Assembly: GCF_003931855.1 (NCBI RefSeq)
Contig: NZ_CP034248.1
Coordinates: 4,588,001 to 4,652,000 of the forward strand
Length of the DNA stretch: 64,000 bases
Direction: 5' to 3'
Origin: Paenibacillus lentus
Lineage (GTDB): Bacteria; Bacillota; Bacilli; Paenibacillales; Paenibacillaceae
Below the pieces are notes generated by a model. It was not told the DNA's origin and ran no database searches. It saw only the letters and a program-made list of their open reading frames with translations. Each line of letters opens with the position of its first letter. Within the stretch, counting starts at the first letter, position 1. Of this stretch, positions 42,324-51,108 are shown piece by piece. Position numbers and translations under genes: made by a program.

Positions 42324-43256
42324 TCATCCATTTCTTACAATATTCCGAATGATTTTTAGCAATTTTTTCGCACGAACAGCAGTGGTATGATTCTCATGGA
42401 TAAATTCGTGGCCTTGTCTAGTAATTCGCTCGCGCAAGGCTTCGGCGTGGGGTTGTAAATAATACTCCACCTTCTCTTCATAATCCCGTTCAGAGATGGC
42501 AACAAAATGCACTCCTGGCTTGAAGCCCAAATCTCTCAAATCCTCATTGGGTGGAGCCATTAGAAGCGTATAGCTGGCCGGAACCTCAAAATACTTGCGA
42601 AGTGAGTATTTATAAATAGAGTCACAGGTTAGGAAGATCTTCGCCCGGTTCGCCTCCATCGCAAATCTTTGCGCCACGAGTGCAGGTTTGTCTGCATCGA
42701 AGTTGGCATATCCCGGGTGTTTATGGAAGACAAACCAAGGCTCTTTTAAATATCTAGTCTTCATTAAGTGTCGCAAGGGATATATTCTACGGTTGATGGC
42801 TCCCATGAGTAAAACATCAATATCCTTGGTTTGATGATAGTTCCTAAATACGCTAGGCTCTGCGAAATGAGGAAGCCAGTATAAATTACCCTCATATTCG
42901 GGATATCTGTTCCGAAAAGCACTGCGATATATCGTAAAAATGTTAGGTGGCTTTCTCATCAGGAACGCCCTTCGCCGATCGACGTGTCCATGAAGATCAT
43001 GCATGATCATCCCCCACGGAATTTGCAGGTCAAATACGCCTTCCACCGGAGGACAGTGCGTGGAATGAAACATATCATTCAACAAAACGAAATCAGGAGT
43101 AAACGGTAATCCGCGAAGAATATCGGGCATTTCCCCGCCCTCATGGCATAACGCTAAATCCGCATGCTTGGCAAGCTCCAGTTGCAAATAATGAAAATTT
43201 CGCTCCAGATACTGACTAAAGTCTTTCGTAATAAACAATATTTTAAGCCGCTGCAT
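42324..43256 (-). CDS. CgeB-like glycosyltransferase (third copy)
   Basis: 310 residues from the ATG at 43256, eight bases after AAAGGA. The N-terminal MQRLKILFITKDFSQYLERN and the later IFTIYRSAFRNRYPEYEG fit CgeB-type GT-B enzymes. DVLLMGAINRRIYPLRHLM starts the second domain, and the C-terminal YDYEEKVEYYLQPHAEALRE-type region (RDYEEKVEYYLQPHAEAL) is typical of CgeB. CgeB acts on the outer spore layer in Bacillus. Unlike the two CgeB-like proteins at 49.9 and 51.1 kb, it has no GX3 repeat. Confidence 0.75.
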   Translation of the reverse strand: MQRLKILFITKDFSQYLERNFHYLQLELAKHADLALCHEGGEMPDILRGLPFTPDFVLLNDMFHSTHCPPVEGVFDLQIPWGMIMHDLHGHVDRRRAFLMRKPPNIFTIYRSAFRNRYPEYEGNLYWLPHFAEPSVFRNYHQTKDIDVLLMGAINRRIYPLRHLMKTRYLKEPWFVFHKHPGYANFDADKPALVAQRFAMEANRAKIFLTCDSIYKYSLRKYFEVPASYTLLMAPPNEDLRDLGFKPGVHFVAISERDYEEKVEYYLQPHAEALRERITRQGHEFIHENHTTAVRAKKLLKIIRNIVRNG

Positions 43257-43304
43257 CGCTCCCATCCTTTCTCAAGGCGGCCGTTCCGATCCCAGTTCTC
43301 GATT

Positions 43305-43348
43305 TTAAAAAGCTTGAAAGCTTGCCGGAGTGCTCCTGACAAGCTTTC
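43305..43348 (-). terminator. Terminator after the jelly-roll surface protein gene
   Basis: GAAAGCTTG pairs with CAAGCTTTC, followed on the minus strand by AAGCTTTTTAAAA. It is 10 bases past the 43358 stop. Confidence 0.8.
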
Positions 43349-43357
43349 AGACAAATC

Positions 43358-43768
43358 TTAATCAGGTGATGAAGCGGTACCTACAAATGTTTCAGGACCA
43401 TTGCGAATTGACGTTGACACGCCCGAAATAAATGAGGAATATATCGTCTGCAGTGAGGCTGGCGCATTCAGATCAGCGGCGACAAAGCTCTTATTATCCG
43501 TGTTGCTATCTTCGCTCACAGCACCTTCCAGCGTATAAATTACGTTAGCGGGTGCATAGGTTGCACCACGAACGATTTCAATCCGGAAAGTATCGCCAAT
43601 ATCCCCTAATATCCCGACAGTTCCATGTAGAATAACGATTGGGTTAGCCACGTTCTGCGTCTGCAGCCCGATGATTCCAAACAACTCGGGCGTAGAGGAC
43701 AGCGGGGTACCTGGAAAACCCGGCTGGTTTGAGTTTATGGACACTCTGGCATCTAGAAAAACTCCCAA
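43358..43768 (-). CDS. Predicted spore-surface beta protein, candidate glycan acceptor
   Basis: 136 residues with a TTG start seven bases after AGGAGGTGA. There is no signal peptide. The composition is rich in Ile, Val, Gly, Ser and Thr, with predicted beta strands (IVILHGTVGILGDIGDTFRI and FSFISG-like stretches), in the manner of exosporium or crust jelly-roll proteins. Ser/Thr-rich segments (ADLNAPASLQTIYSSFISGV) could be glycosylated. A sigma-K-like promoter lies 34 bases upstream, and it is a single-gene unit inside the glycan cluster. I do not recognise the family with certainty. Confidence 0.6.
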   Translation of the reverse strand: MGVFLDARVSINSNQPGFPGTPLSSTPELFGIIGLQTQNVANPIVILHGTVGILGDIGDTFRIEIVRGATYAPANVIYTLEGAVSEDSNTDNKSFVAADLNAPASLQTIYSSFISGVSTSIRNGPETFVGTASSPD

Positions 43769-43801
43769 GATGAATTCACCTCCTAAAATTCCAAGCTACA
43801 T

Positions 43802-43828
43802 TACCCTATGCTAAGACGTCCCTTTGTG
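43802..43828 (-). promoter_or_regulatory. Sigma-K-like promoter for the surface protein gene
   Basis: The minus strand has AC (43826-43827), 15 bases, then CATAGGGTA (43802-43810). This -10 is an exact match to the sigma-K consensus CATAnnnTA and the spacing is close to consensus. Confidence 0.55.
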
Positions 43829-43896
43829 AATAGACAGGTCCCTTAGGGTAGATGCTCATATTGAAAAACCATGGTCATACAATCGATGAATGCAAC

Positions 43897-44610
43897 TTAA
43901 CGTCGATGATGAAGCAGCCGATGCAGCCCACGCTTGTAGCGCTGCTGCACAGCAGCGATTTCCTGGCCAATCGCTCCCTGGTGCCGGATCGTTCCCATAC
44001 CGGGATGACGTCGATAAGCCGTAAGAGTCTGATTCAAATAATGGAACGGAATGCCAGCTATTAGAATTCGATGCCATAAATCATAGTCATGGGTATAGGG
44101 AAGCCGTTCATCGAACAAGCCTATGCGCGCAAGCAAGCTTCGTTTGATCATTACCGTACATCCGTTCACCGGATTGCCCCGTTGAAAAGTTAACAGCATT
44201 TCCCGGCGAGTCATAGGCGAGGTTCCTGCACTATATTGAACCGTCGCTCCGTTCTCGTCGATATAATTGAAGTTCGTATGGGAAATGAGCGCTTTATTCC
44301 GCAGCATAAACTCAAGCTGAGCACTGACTTTATCTGGATAGAACATGTCGTCCGAGCTCAGCCAGGCGATATACTCCCCGGAAGCATGGCGTATTCCATG
44401 ATTTAGAGCCGTTGCCGTCCCTCCATTCTGCTTGCCCAAATAGTAAATACGATGCTGATAGGATGACAGCAGCTCCACATATGACGTAGATCCGTCATCC
44501 ACCACGATAATTTCTACGTTCGGATAAGTCTGATTCAAAGCGCTTGATACAGCTTGCTCTATATAAGGACAATTATAAAAAGGGATAACAATACTTACTT
44601 TCGCACTCAT
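43897..44610 (-). CDS. GT2 glycosyltransferase
   Basis: 237 residues from the ATG at 44610, which overlaps the previous TGA (ATGA). GT-A motifs: SIVIPFYNCPYIEQAVSSAL, EIIVVDDGSTSYVELL, GGTATALNHGIRHASGEYI and the DxD-like LSSDDMFYPDK. It probably adds one sugar to the repeat unit. An upstream ATG (44670) lies within the previous gene and is not favoured. Confidence 0.9.
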   Translation of the reverse strand: MSAKVSIVIPFYNCPYIEQAVSSALNQTYPNVEIIVVDDGSTSYVELLSSYQHRIYYLGKQNGGTATALNHGIRHASGEYIAWLSSDDMFYPDKVSAQLEFMLRNKALISHTNFNYIDENGATVQYSAGTSPMTRREMLLTFQRGNPVNGCTVMIKRSLLARIGLFDERLPYTHDYDLWHRILIAGIPFHYLNQTLTAYRRHPGMGTIRHQGAIGQEIAAVQQRYKRGLHRLLHHRR

Positions 44611-45539
44611 ATTGGGTTCGTGTCCTCCCTTCGGAAATACTGTAAAATATCGCCAACCGAGGTTTCCCATGCAATCGATGGACTCCAGCCTAATTTCATC
44701 AAGGCTTCTGGCTGAACGATCGAAGCTGCTGACAGTTCGTCAGCATGCTTGCCTCTGGTTCCCTCATCAAACGGGCACTCTACCCTTGCCAGGCTTATAA
44801 AGGATTTGCATACCTCGCCAAGACTTCTTTCAACCCCCGAGCATACCGGATATACCTCACCCGGAACGCCTTGATGCAGCAGCAGTTCATAAGCATCGAC
44901 AGCGTCCCTGACATCAAGGAAGTCTCTTGTCGCTTGCGCTGACGACAGACGAAACGACTGCTTTGCCTCTCCTCGTTCGAGCGCGGCAATATGCCTGGCA
45001 AGAAGAGAGCAAATGCCGGTTGACGGACCCGGTCCAACCAGGTTGCTGGGTTCGGCCAATATGATTCTCTGTTGAAACAATTTTCCCCACGCCAGCGCTA
45101 CAATCTCCTGAATCGATTTGCTCAGGCCATAAGGATGAGTAGGTTCGACGGGAAGACTTAGATCGAACTTTAACCGGGAACCCGCAATTAATATCATTAC
45201 TTCCTTGTATCTGCGGAGAGCACTTAGCAAATGCACGGTAGCCATAATGTTGCTTTCCGCATAGAGCACAGGGTTCGCCCAAGATTCTGAAACCGAGTTT
45301 TTACCAGCTAGATGAAGGACATATCGAGGAGTAACGCGTTGGACAACTTCTTGTACCTGACCCGGCTTATTCATATCGCAGACATAATAGTCCACCCCAC
45401 TTATGGGAGGCATTGCTTCAAGAGAAGCACGGGTGCGGACAACGGCGGCCACTCGATAGCCTTTCTCGGCCAATTTCCGGCAGGCATGCCGCCCTGTAAA
45501 TCCTCCGGCTCCAGTTATTAGAATGACTGAGCTACTCAT
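44607..45539 (-). CDS. NAD-dependent epimerase/reductase, RMD/GMD-like
   Basis: A 310-residue SDR with GAGGFTGRHACRKLAEKGYR (NAD site), CDMNKPGQ, and the catalytic YGLSK near residue 136. Together with LVGPGPSTGICSLLARHIAA this resembles the RMD/GMD group that acts on 6-deoxy-4-keto nucleotide sugars. The start overlaps the end of the RmlD-like gene by eight bases, so it is part of the same sugar-nucleotide operon. Confidence 0.85.
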   Translation of the reverse strand: MSSSVILITGAGGFTGRHACRKLAEKGYRVAAVVRTRASLEAMPPISGVDYYVCDMNKPGQVQEVVQRVTPRYVLHLAGKNSVSESWANPVLYAESNIMATVHLLSALRRYKEVMILIAGSRLKFDLSLPVEPTHPYGLSKSIQEIVALAWGKLFQQRIILAEPSNLVGPGPSTGICSLLARHIAALERGEAKQSFRLSSAQATRDFLDVRDAVDAYELLLHQGVPGEVYPVCSGVERSLGEVCKSFISLARVECPFDEGTRGKHADELSAASIVQPEALMKLGWSPSIAWETSVGDILQYFRREDTNPI

Positions 45540-46362
45540 CGTCCTTCATCCACTCGGCCATTTCTTCGATCATATCTCGGAATGTGGGCAGCGCAAATTG
45601 TACGTCCTTTCGAGTAGATACCAGAGTACGATCGATAGACGGTTCGTCTGTCGGCACAATTGTGACGTCCTGCTTATTCCATATTTCCTGAAACAGCTTC
45701 AGCATATCGTATTTCGTGACGATTTCAGGATGAGCCAGATGCACGAGTCCCGAAAGAGAGGATTCGAGCACAGAATCAATCGCCTTTGCTAATTGAATGG
45801 TTGTTACTCCGTTCCAGGGAACGCGCCGGTAGCCGTTCACCTTCCCTTGTTGACTTAAAAACCACTGCAGCAGCCCGATCCCCTTACCTCTTATTTCCGG
45901 CCCGATAATTGATGTGCGGATCGTAAGATGCCCTTCATCGCGCACCTCACCGAGCGCCTTCGTAATCGCATAAGTAGATGTGCCGTCTGTCGCATCATTT
46001 TCTTTATATCCTCCTTTAGTGCCGAGGAAAACGCAGTCCGTACTAATATGAATCAGGCGAGCAGATAGATCCCCCGCCGCCCTACGCAGACGATGAGGAA
46101 GAAATCCGTTGATATGATAGGCCGAAATTTTATCTTGATCAGCAAAATGATTCAGAACCCCAACCGCATTGATAATGACATCCGGCCTTACAAGCTGGAG
46201 AGCTCGATCTACTGCCGATATATCATCAACGTCAAGAATGAGCGACCCGGGATCGCTCACGTCCCGGGTCGTATAGAACACGTGATGCTTCCCTTGTCGC
46301 TGGAAATAACGAACTAATACATGACCCGCCATGCCATTACCGCCTACGATCAATATTTTCAT
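45532..46362 (-). CDS. RmlD-like sugar-nucleotide reductase
   Basis: A 276-residue SDR with GGNGMAGHVLVRYFQRQGKH at the NAD site, ISTDCVFLGTKGGYKENDAT, and a TYAITKALGE catalytic Tyr-Lys region. It has the RmlD form (YKENDxTxPxxxYGxTK-like) and lacks the C-terminal cupin of CapF, which is about 370 residues. It is flanked by a CapE-like dehydratase upstream and a WecB-like epimerase further upstream, with ATGA overlap. Confidence 0.88.
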   Translation of the reverse strand: MKILIVGGNGMAGHVLVRYFQRQGKHHVFYTTRDVSDPGSLILDVDDISAVDRALQLVRPDVIINAVGVLNHFADQDKISAYHINGFLPHRLRRAAGDLSARLIHISTDCVFLGTKGGYKENDATDGTSTYAITKALGEVRDEGHLTIRTSIIGPEIRGKGIGLLQWFLSQQGKVNGYRRVPWNGVTTIQLAKAIDSVLESSLSGLVHLAHPEIVTKYDMLKLFQEIWNKQDVTIVPTDEPSIDRTLVSTRKDVQFALPTFRDMIEEMAEWMKDDE

Positions 46363-47345
46363 GATATAAACCCTCCGCGAATCAACAGATTCCGAATCTC
46401 GTCTTTATTCATCAGATTATGCTCCGAGCTGAAGCTGTCGAAGGGCACAAAAGGATAATGTCTATAACGCTCTTTTAATTCCGGAAAATCCAAGGTAGGC
46501 AGAATAACCAAATATTCACGGTCATAGACGATGGTAGTCATGCTTTCATATTCGCTCATGAGGATTTCATGGATTTTCTCGCCAGGACGAATTCCTGACT
46601 CGATGATCTCCACATTTTCTTTGCCAGATGCTTCAATCAGTACTTCAGCCAGATCAGCGATGCGACAGGTCGGCATGGACATAACGAAAATTTCTCCGCC
46701 GATGCTCTCAATGGAAGCCTTGAAGAGCAGGCTTATAGCATCAGGCAAAGTAAAGAAGAACCGCGTCATTTTCATGTCCGTAATGCGAACATGATTTTTA
46801 TTCATAATTTGATTTTTGAATAAATGAATGACACTGCCATTCGTGCCCAGCACGTTGCCGCCCCGAACGCAAACGAATTTCGTCTCTTCCTGCAGCAGGT
46901 TGGCATAGACAATCAGCTTCTCCCCGATCGCCTTGGTCATACCGTAGAAATTCGACGGATTGGCAGCCTTATCCGTTGAAATATACATTACTTTCTTCAC
47001 TTTGTTTTCGATAGCTGCTTCGATCACATTCTGCGTCCCGATCACGTTAGTCTTCAACGCTTCATAGGGCTGATCCTCGCAGACGGGTACGTGCTTCAAT
47101 GCAGCCAGATGATACACGATATCCACGTGCTGGCATGCATCCGTCAGAGCTTCTTTATCACGAATATCCCCGATGCGAAAGGTGAGCCTGTCATCCTCGA
47201 AAGCGCGGCTCATGGCTACCTGCGTAGATTCGTTTCGCGAATATACGATAACCTCCTTCGGCCCCTGCGTAAGAAGCTGCTTAACCAGCTCGTACCCCCA
47301 TGAACCGGTTCCCCCGGTAACGAGTATGACTTGATTAGTGAACAT
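46359..47345 (-). CDS. CapE/WbjB-like UDP-GlcNAc 4,6-dehydratase/epimerase
   Basis: 328 residues from the ATG at 47345, eight bases after GGAGG. NAD site GGTGSWGYELVKQLLTQGP, HLAALKHVPVCEDQPYEALK, STDKAANPSNFYGMTKAIGE with the catalytic Tyr and Lys, and C-terminal LLIRGGFIS. It should convert UDP-GlcNAc to UDP-2-acetamido-2,6-dideoxy-4-hexulose, the first step to L-FucNAc or L-QuiNAc-type sugars. An 11-base overlap with the upstream gene couples them. Confidence 0.92.
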   Translation of the reverse strand: MFTNQVILVTGGTGSWGYELVKQLLTQGPKEVIVYSRNESTQVAMSRAFEDDRLTFRIGDIRDKEALTDACQHVDIVYHLAALKHVPVCEDQPYEALKTNVIGTQNVIEAAIENKVKKVMYISTDKAANPSNFYGMTKAIGEKLIVYANLLQEETKFVCVRGGNVLGTNGSVIHLFKNQIMNKNHVRITDMKMTRFFFTLPDAISLLFKASIESIGGEIFVMSMPTCRIADLAEVLIEASGKENVEIIESGIRPGEKIHEILMSEYESMTTIVYDREYLVILPTLDFPELKERYRHYPFVPFDSFSSEHNLMNKDEIRNLLIRGGFIS

Positions 47346-48429
47346 TCGCCTTCCCTCCAAGTACGAATTTGACAACCTTATGCGAAACTCGCTCCTCTAA
47401 ATAACCTTCGGGACAAGTCCAGTTTCGCTCCAGCTCGGTCATTAACTGCACCGCGGCTGCGATTCTGCTTGAATCGAGCCCGGATACGACATTGCTGCCG
47501 CAATCCACAGTTTCAGGCCGCTCTGTCGTACGGCGAATAGTTACTGTAGGAACCTGCATAATACAGCATTCCTCCTGCACAGTACCGCTATCTGTCAGGG
47601 CGCAGCGGGCATGCCGCTCCAGATTGACGAAATCAAAAAATCCAAAAGGTTCGTGAAACTCGACCAGAGGATTCATTTGAATCTTCAAATCCTTGCCGAT
47701 GCGGGATTTCGTACGAGGATGAATACTGCAAATCAGACGCTGGCCATAAGCCTCAGCGACCTTGTTCAAGCCCTCCATAATTTCCTGCAAATGAACAGGG
47801 TGATCCACATTCTCCGCACGATGTGTCGTAACAATGAAATATTCCCCCGGCTTCAGCTTCAGTCGGCCAAGGATATCGCTGCCGGCAATGGAGGGCTCGT
47901 AATGCTTCATAACCTCATAAATCGGATTGCCCGTTAAAATGATTCGCCGGCTCGGAACACCCTCAGCAATGAGATGCTGCTTGCTTTGCGGAGTATATGG
48001 CATATTAATCGTAGATATCGCATCGATCAGCTTGCGATTCTTCTCTTCGGGCACCTCTAGATCAAAGCAACGGTTCCCGGCTTCCATGTGGATTACCGGA
48101 ATTCCCATCCGCTCCGCCAATATGGCACATAGAGCACTATTCGTGTCGCCAAGCAGCAGAACCCGATCCGGCTTTTCCGATTGCAGAATGTTCTCCATCT
48201 GAGAAAACATGGCGGCTAATTGATTTCCGAGTGAAGTATTCCGGTTCTGGAGAACATAATCCGGCTGCCTGAGACCAAGCTCCTGAAAGAAAATATCACT
48301 GAGGCTGGAATTGAAATTCTGTCCTGTATGCACCAGCACATGCTTATCGGCATAACGATCCAGCAGGGGAATAATCAAGCTCAGCCGAATGATTTCCGGA
48401 CGTGTGCCGAGTATCGTCATAATTCTCAC
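47335..48429 (-). CDS. UDP-N-acetylglucosamine 2-epimerase-like (WecB/CapG family)
   Basis: 364 residues with a GTG start after GGGAGATG. Family motifs: ILGTRPEIIRLSLIIPLL, HTGQN, HMEAGNRCFDLEVPEEKNR and LTDSGTVQEECCIM. It should invert C2 of a UDP-HexNAc or its 6-deoxy derivative. In the order WecB-like, CapE-like, RmlD-like, it forms the three-enzyme set that makes a UDP-6-deoxy-L-HexNAc. Confidence 0.92.
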   Translation of the reverse strand: MRIMTILGTRPEIIRLSLIIPLLDRYADKHVLVHTGQNFNSSLSDIFFQELGLRQPDYVLQNRNTSLGNQLAAMFSQMENILQSEKPDRVLLLGDTNSALCAILAERMGIPVIHMEAGNRCFDLEVPEEKNRKLIDAISTINMPYTPQSKQHLIAEGVPSRRIILTGNPIYEVMKHYEPSIAGSDILGRLKLKPGEYFIVTTHRAENVDHPVHLQEIMEGLNKVAEAYGQRLICSIHPRTKSRIGKDLKIQMNPLVEFHEPFGFFDFVNLERHARCALTDSGTVQEECCIMQVPTVTIRRTTERPETVDCGSNVVSGLDSSRIAAAVQLMTELERNWTCPEGYLEERVSHKVVKFVLGGKANVH

Positions 48430-48458
48430 TATCTCATCTCCCTGTTGAAATTCTCATT

Positions 48459-49874
48459 TTATTTCTTTTTCTTTCGCGCGCTTTTTTGACTGACCCGCCT
48501 TACTCTGCGAAGTTTACGGCTTCCTCGATTATTCCGTTTATTTCTTCCTGCCTCGCGTTGCCGCATTGCTCGACTTGGCCTACGAGCCGAAGCAGAGGAC
48601 ACTCGCCGAGTCTTTCGAGCACGACGACGCTTTTTTGCTTTTACTTTAGATGCTGCAGAGCGGGGCACCCTCTTTAAAGCTGGAGTACTACCTACCGGCA
48701 AGCTGTTGATCTGGCCAAGTATAACTTGCAGATTGGCTTCGTATGCCTTCGGTCCAAAACATGCCTCGATTTGAATTCGATTGTTGTTGCCAATGGACTC
48801 TATCTCCCCTGGTTGTTCGAGGATCGCTGAGGTTTTCGCGCTGAGTTCATAATAATTTCCTGTGCTGGCGAGATACGACTGATTGCCCGTTAAACTTAAT
48901 ATTTCTTCCAGTCCACCAGATGCATAAGCGACGACGGGCTTACCGAGGATCATCGCTTCCATTGCCGTAAGTCCAAAGCCTTCATCCTTCAGGCTGGGAA
49001 TAATTACGACATCCATTGCACTGAAAGCCGATTCGACGTTAGCAACATAATCAATAAATATGAATCTCTCAGCATAAGCGGATTCGCTGACCCTTCGTCT
49101 AAGTTTGCCGTAGAAAGAATCATTGTTTTTTGCGCCGATGACTACAAACCGGCTCTCCTCATGCTTTTCTGCTATTTCCAGGGCTGCTTCAATAAAATGA
49201 TCAGATCCCTTCTCGGCGGTCAAATAAGATGATATATAGCCGATCAACTTCTCCGTAGATGCCACCTTCCACGCGAGCCTTTGCTGCTCCCGCAGCTGCG
49301 GCCACAAGTCAGGATTGAATTCCTTCCAGACCCACGAGGGATAGAGAAGGCTAAGCTTCTCCGCAATGCTCTCTCGTATAGGAGCAGCCGCAGATTCAGA
49401 GATGCAAATGATCCAGTCGCTGTACTGATCGATAATCTTAACGGAATCCCCAGCATACTCATTATTGGAAATGACCTCGGTTATATGCCAAATTACAGGT
49501 ATGGAAAGAGCCTTTGCCGCCATGGCCGGGATAACATGGACACTAGTATTTACTAGTACATAATCCGGGCTTTCATGGGACAGAAGTCGAGACGTTTCAA
49601 CAAATGAAACATCCCTCGATAGCCCCTCCGCTTGCTCTGCAAGTCCCTCATGTGGTTGACACATCCCGTACAGGAGCGGAATATGATGCACGATCGTTCT
49701 AATGCCGCTTTGAGCTGCCAAGCCTGACAACGCGCCTTCCTTAGGAACGACAATGACACATTGATAATATGCCGATAATTTCAAAGCGAGAAAAAGCAGC
49801 AGCTTCTCTGCCCCTGTAATGTTTTTTTTGTTACAAATGTGCGAGAACAATAACAGCTTCTTTGTGCTAGGCAT
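48459..49874 (-). CDS. GT4 glycosyltransferase with a 75-residue polybasic tail
   Basis: 471 residues. GT-B motifs: FSHICNKKNITGAEKLLLFL (start), YISSYLTAEKGSDHFIEAAL (donor domain), and PSLKDEGFGLTAMEAMILGK (E-x7-E). From about residue 395 the sequence becomes almost pure Lys, Arg and Ser, ending in ARKKKK. Such a tail is not part of the enzyme fold and may bind anionic polymers or the spore coat. The ATG follows GAGGAGAG. The enzyme is one of several in this locus with basic extensions. Confidence 0.88.
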   Translation of the reverse strand: MPSTKKLLLFSHICNKKNITGAEKLLLFLALKLSAYYQCVIVVPKEGALSGLAAQSGIRTIVHHIPLLYGMCQPHEGLAEQAEGLSRDVSFVETSRLLSHESPDYVLVNTSVHVIPAMAAKALSIPVIWHITEVISNNEYAGDSVKIIDQYSDWIICISESAAAPIRESIAEKLSLLYPSWVWKEFNPDLWPQLREQQRLAWKVASTEKLIGYISSYLTAEKGSDHFIEAALEIAEKHEESRFVVIGAKNNDSFYGKLRRRVSESAYAERFIFIDYVANVESAFSAMDVVIIPSLKDEGFGLTAMEAMILGKPVVAYASGGLEEILSLTGNQSYLASTGNYYELSAKTSAILEQPGEIESIGNNNRIQIEACFGPKAYEANLQVILGQINSLPVGSTPALKRVPRSAASKVKAKKRRRARKTRRVSSASARRPSRAMRQREAGRNKRNNRGSRKLRRVRRVSQKSARKKKK

Positions 49875-49938
49875 AACGATCTCTCCTCATAAGAAGCATA
49901 GGAGATCCTCACCTCCTCGTCCTGTAATGAATGGCAGA

Positions 49939-51072
49939 CTAGCCAAAAATCCGGCTAAACATTTCATGGATGCGATGGGAATAGGTGTGCTCGCGATAAG
50001 TTCTCTCCAAAGCGCGAAGAGCGATTTCACGACGCTCAGTCTCATGCGTCAGATAATAATTCACTTTCTCATACAGCTCGCTTGGACTGCTGAAGGTTTC
50101 TATCTCCTGACCAGGGACATAAAAATTGCTCAAATCATCCCGAATATCAGCAAGCTGCAGTGTGGCGCAAGCGGATATTTCGAAGGTACGTGGATTGGGC
50201 GATGCAGCTGTAAGACCGACCGTATTATTGTTCACTGACTCATCATGCGGAGAACGATGCAAATTCAGTACAATCTTCGAACCACTGTACACTTCTGCTG
50301 TCTCGCCAGGCCCCATCCATTTCCCAATCTCTATTCGATCGGGATAAGATGCATATTCAGGCAGTCGATCCCACCAAATTCCATTAATGTTCAATCCTTT
50401 ATCCATAAGCCCTCCGAGAATCGGCTGCAGGAATTGAATTCGATTCCAGTAAGCGGAGCCTATGAAGCTGATTCCCCGTCGAACGGCTGAGCGTGTTAGC
50501 GTCGGACGGTAATGCTCAACAAATGCTGCAAAAGGCAAATAATAAACATTTGCACAGCCTGCAGAGCGATAGAAATCCAAACAATTGCGCTCCAGGGTAA
50601 ATACATAATCGTAATGTGGAGCGATTCTAGCGGTCATATCAGTGTAGTAGGGATCATCCGTTAACCAAATCGCGGTTCGAATTCCATTCGCTCTTATGGC
50701 ATCGATTTGCTCAACGGGCAATTCCATTCCATCCAGTGCAAGCACCAAATCTGGCTTCGTGCTTATCGCGAGCTCCGATACCGCTTGGTTCGGGACAACT
50801 ACGCTCACCTCCGTTGCCAGCGTATGAAGTGTAGCTATGATTGCTTCATCAATTGGAGAATAAGGATAGCCTTTACCTGAGGACACATAGAGCACGTTCA
50901 AGGATCTTTTTGGAAAAATAAGGCGCGCTGCCTCCACAATCGCTTTCGCCCTTCCGCGCAAGTATCCCTCGTCAAAGCCATCCTTTAACCCCGCTTCCTT
51001 TCCTCTCCGGCTCGAATCATGTACTTCACCCTCTCTTAGAGGCATTGACTGTAACTGCGAATGAACGAACAT
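49939..51072 (-). CDS. CgeB-like glycosyltransferase with N-terminal GX3 repeat (first copy)
   Basis: 377 residues. Residues about 24-50 (GKEAGLKDGFDEGYLRGRAK) hold four G-x-x-x repeats. The CgeB-type enzyme follows, with LNVLYVSSGKGYPYSPIDEA, IRTAIWLTDDPYYTDMTA, YDYVFTLERNCLDFYRSAGC and FISFIGSAYWNRIQFLQPIL. A close paralogue lies upstream at 51109. AAGGAG precedes the ATG. In Bacillus CgeB modifies the outermost spore layer under sigma-K and GerE control. Confidence 0.87.
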   Translation of the reverse strand: MFVHSQLQSMPLREGEVHDSSRRGKEAGLKDGFDEGYLRGRAKAIVEAARLIFPKRSLNVLYVSSGKGYPYSPIDEAIIATLHTLATEVSVVVPNQAVSELAISTKPDLVLALDGMELPVEQIDAIRANGIRTAIWLTDDPYYTDMTARIAPHYDYVFTLERNCLDFYRSAGCANVYYLPFAAFVEHYRPTLTRSAVRRGISFIGSAYWNRIQFLQPILGGLMDKGLNINGIWWDRLPEYASYPDRIEIGKWMGPGETAEVYSGSKIVLNLHRSPHDESVNNNTVGLTAASPNPRTFEISACATLQLADIRDDLSNFYVPGQEIETFSSPSELYEKVNYYLTHETERREIALRALERTYREHTYSHRIHEMFSRIFG

Positions 51073-51108
51073 ATTCTCACTCCTTCTTCTAACGTCGTAA
51101 TCGCTTAT

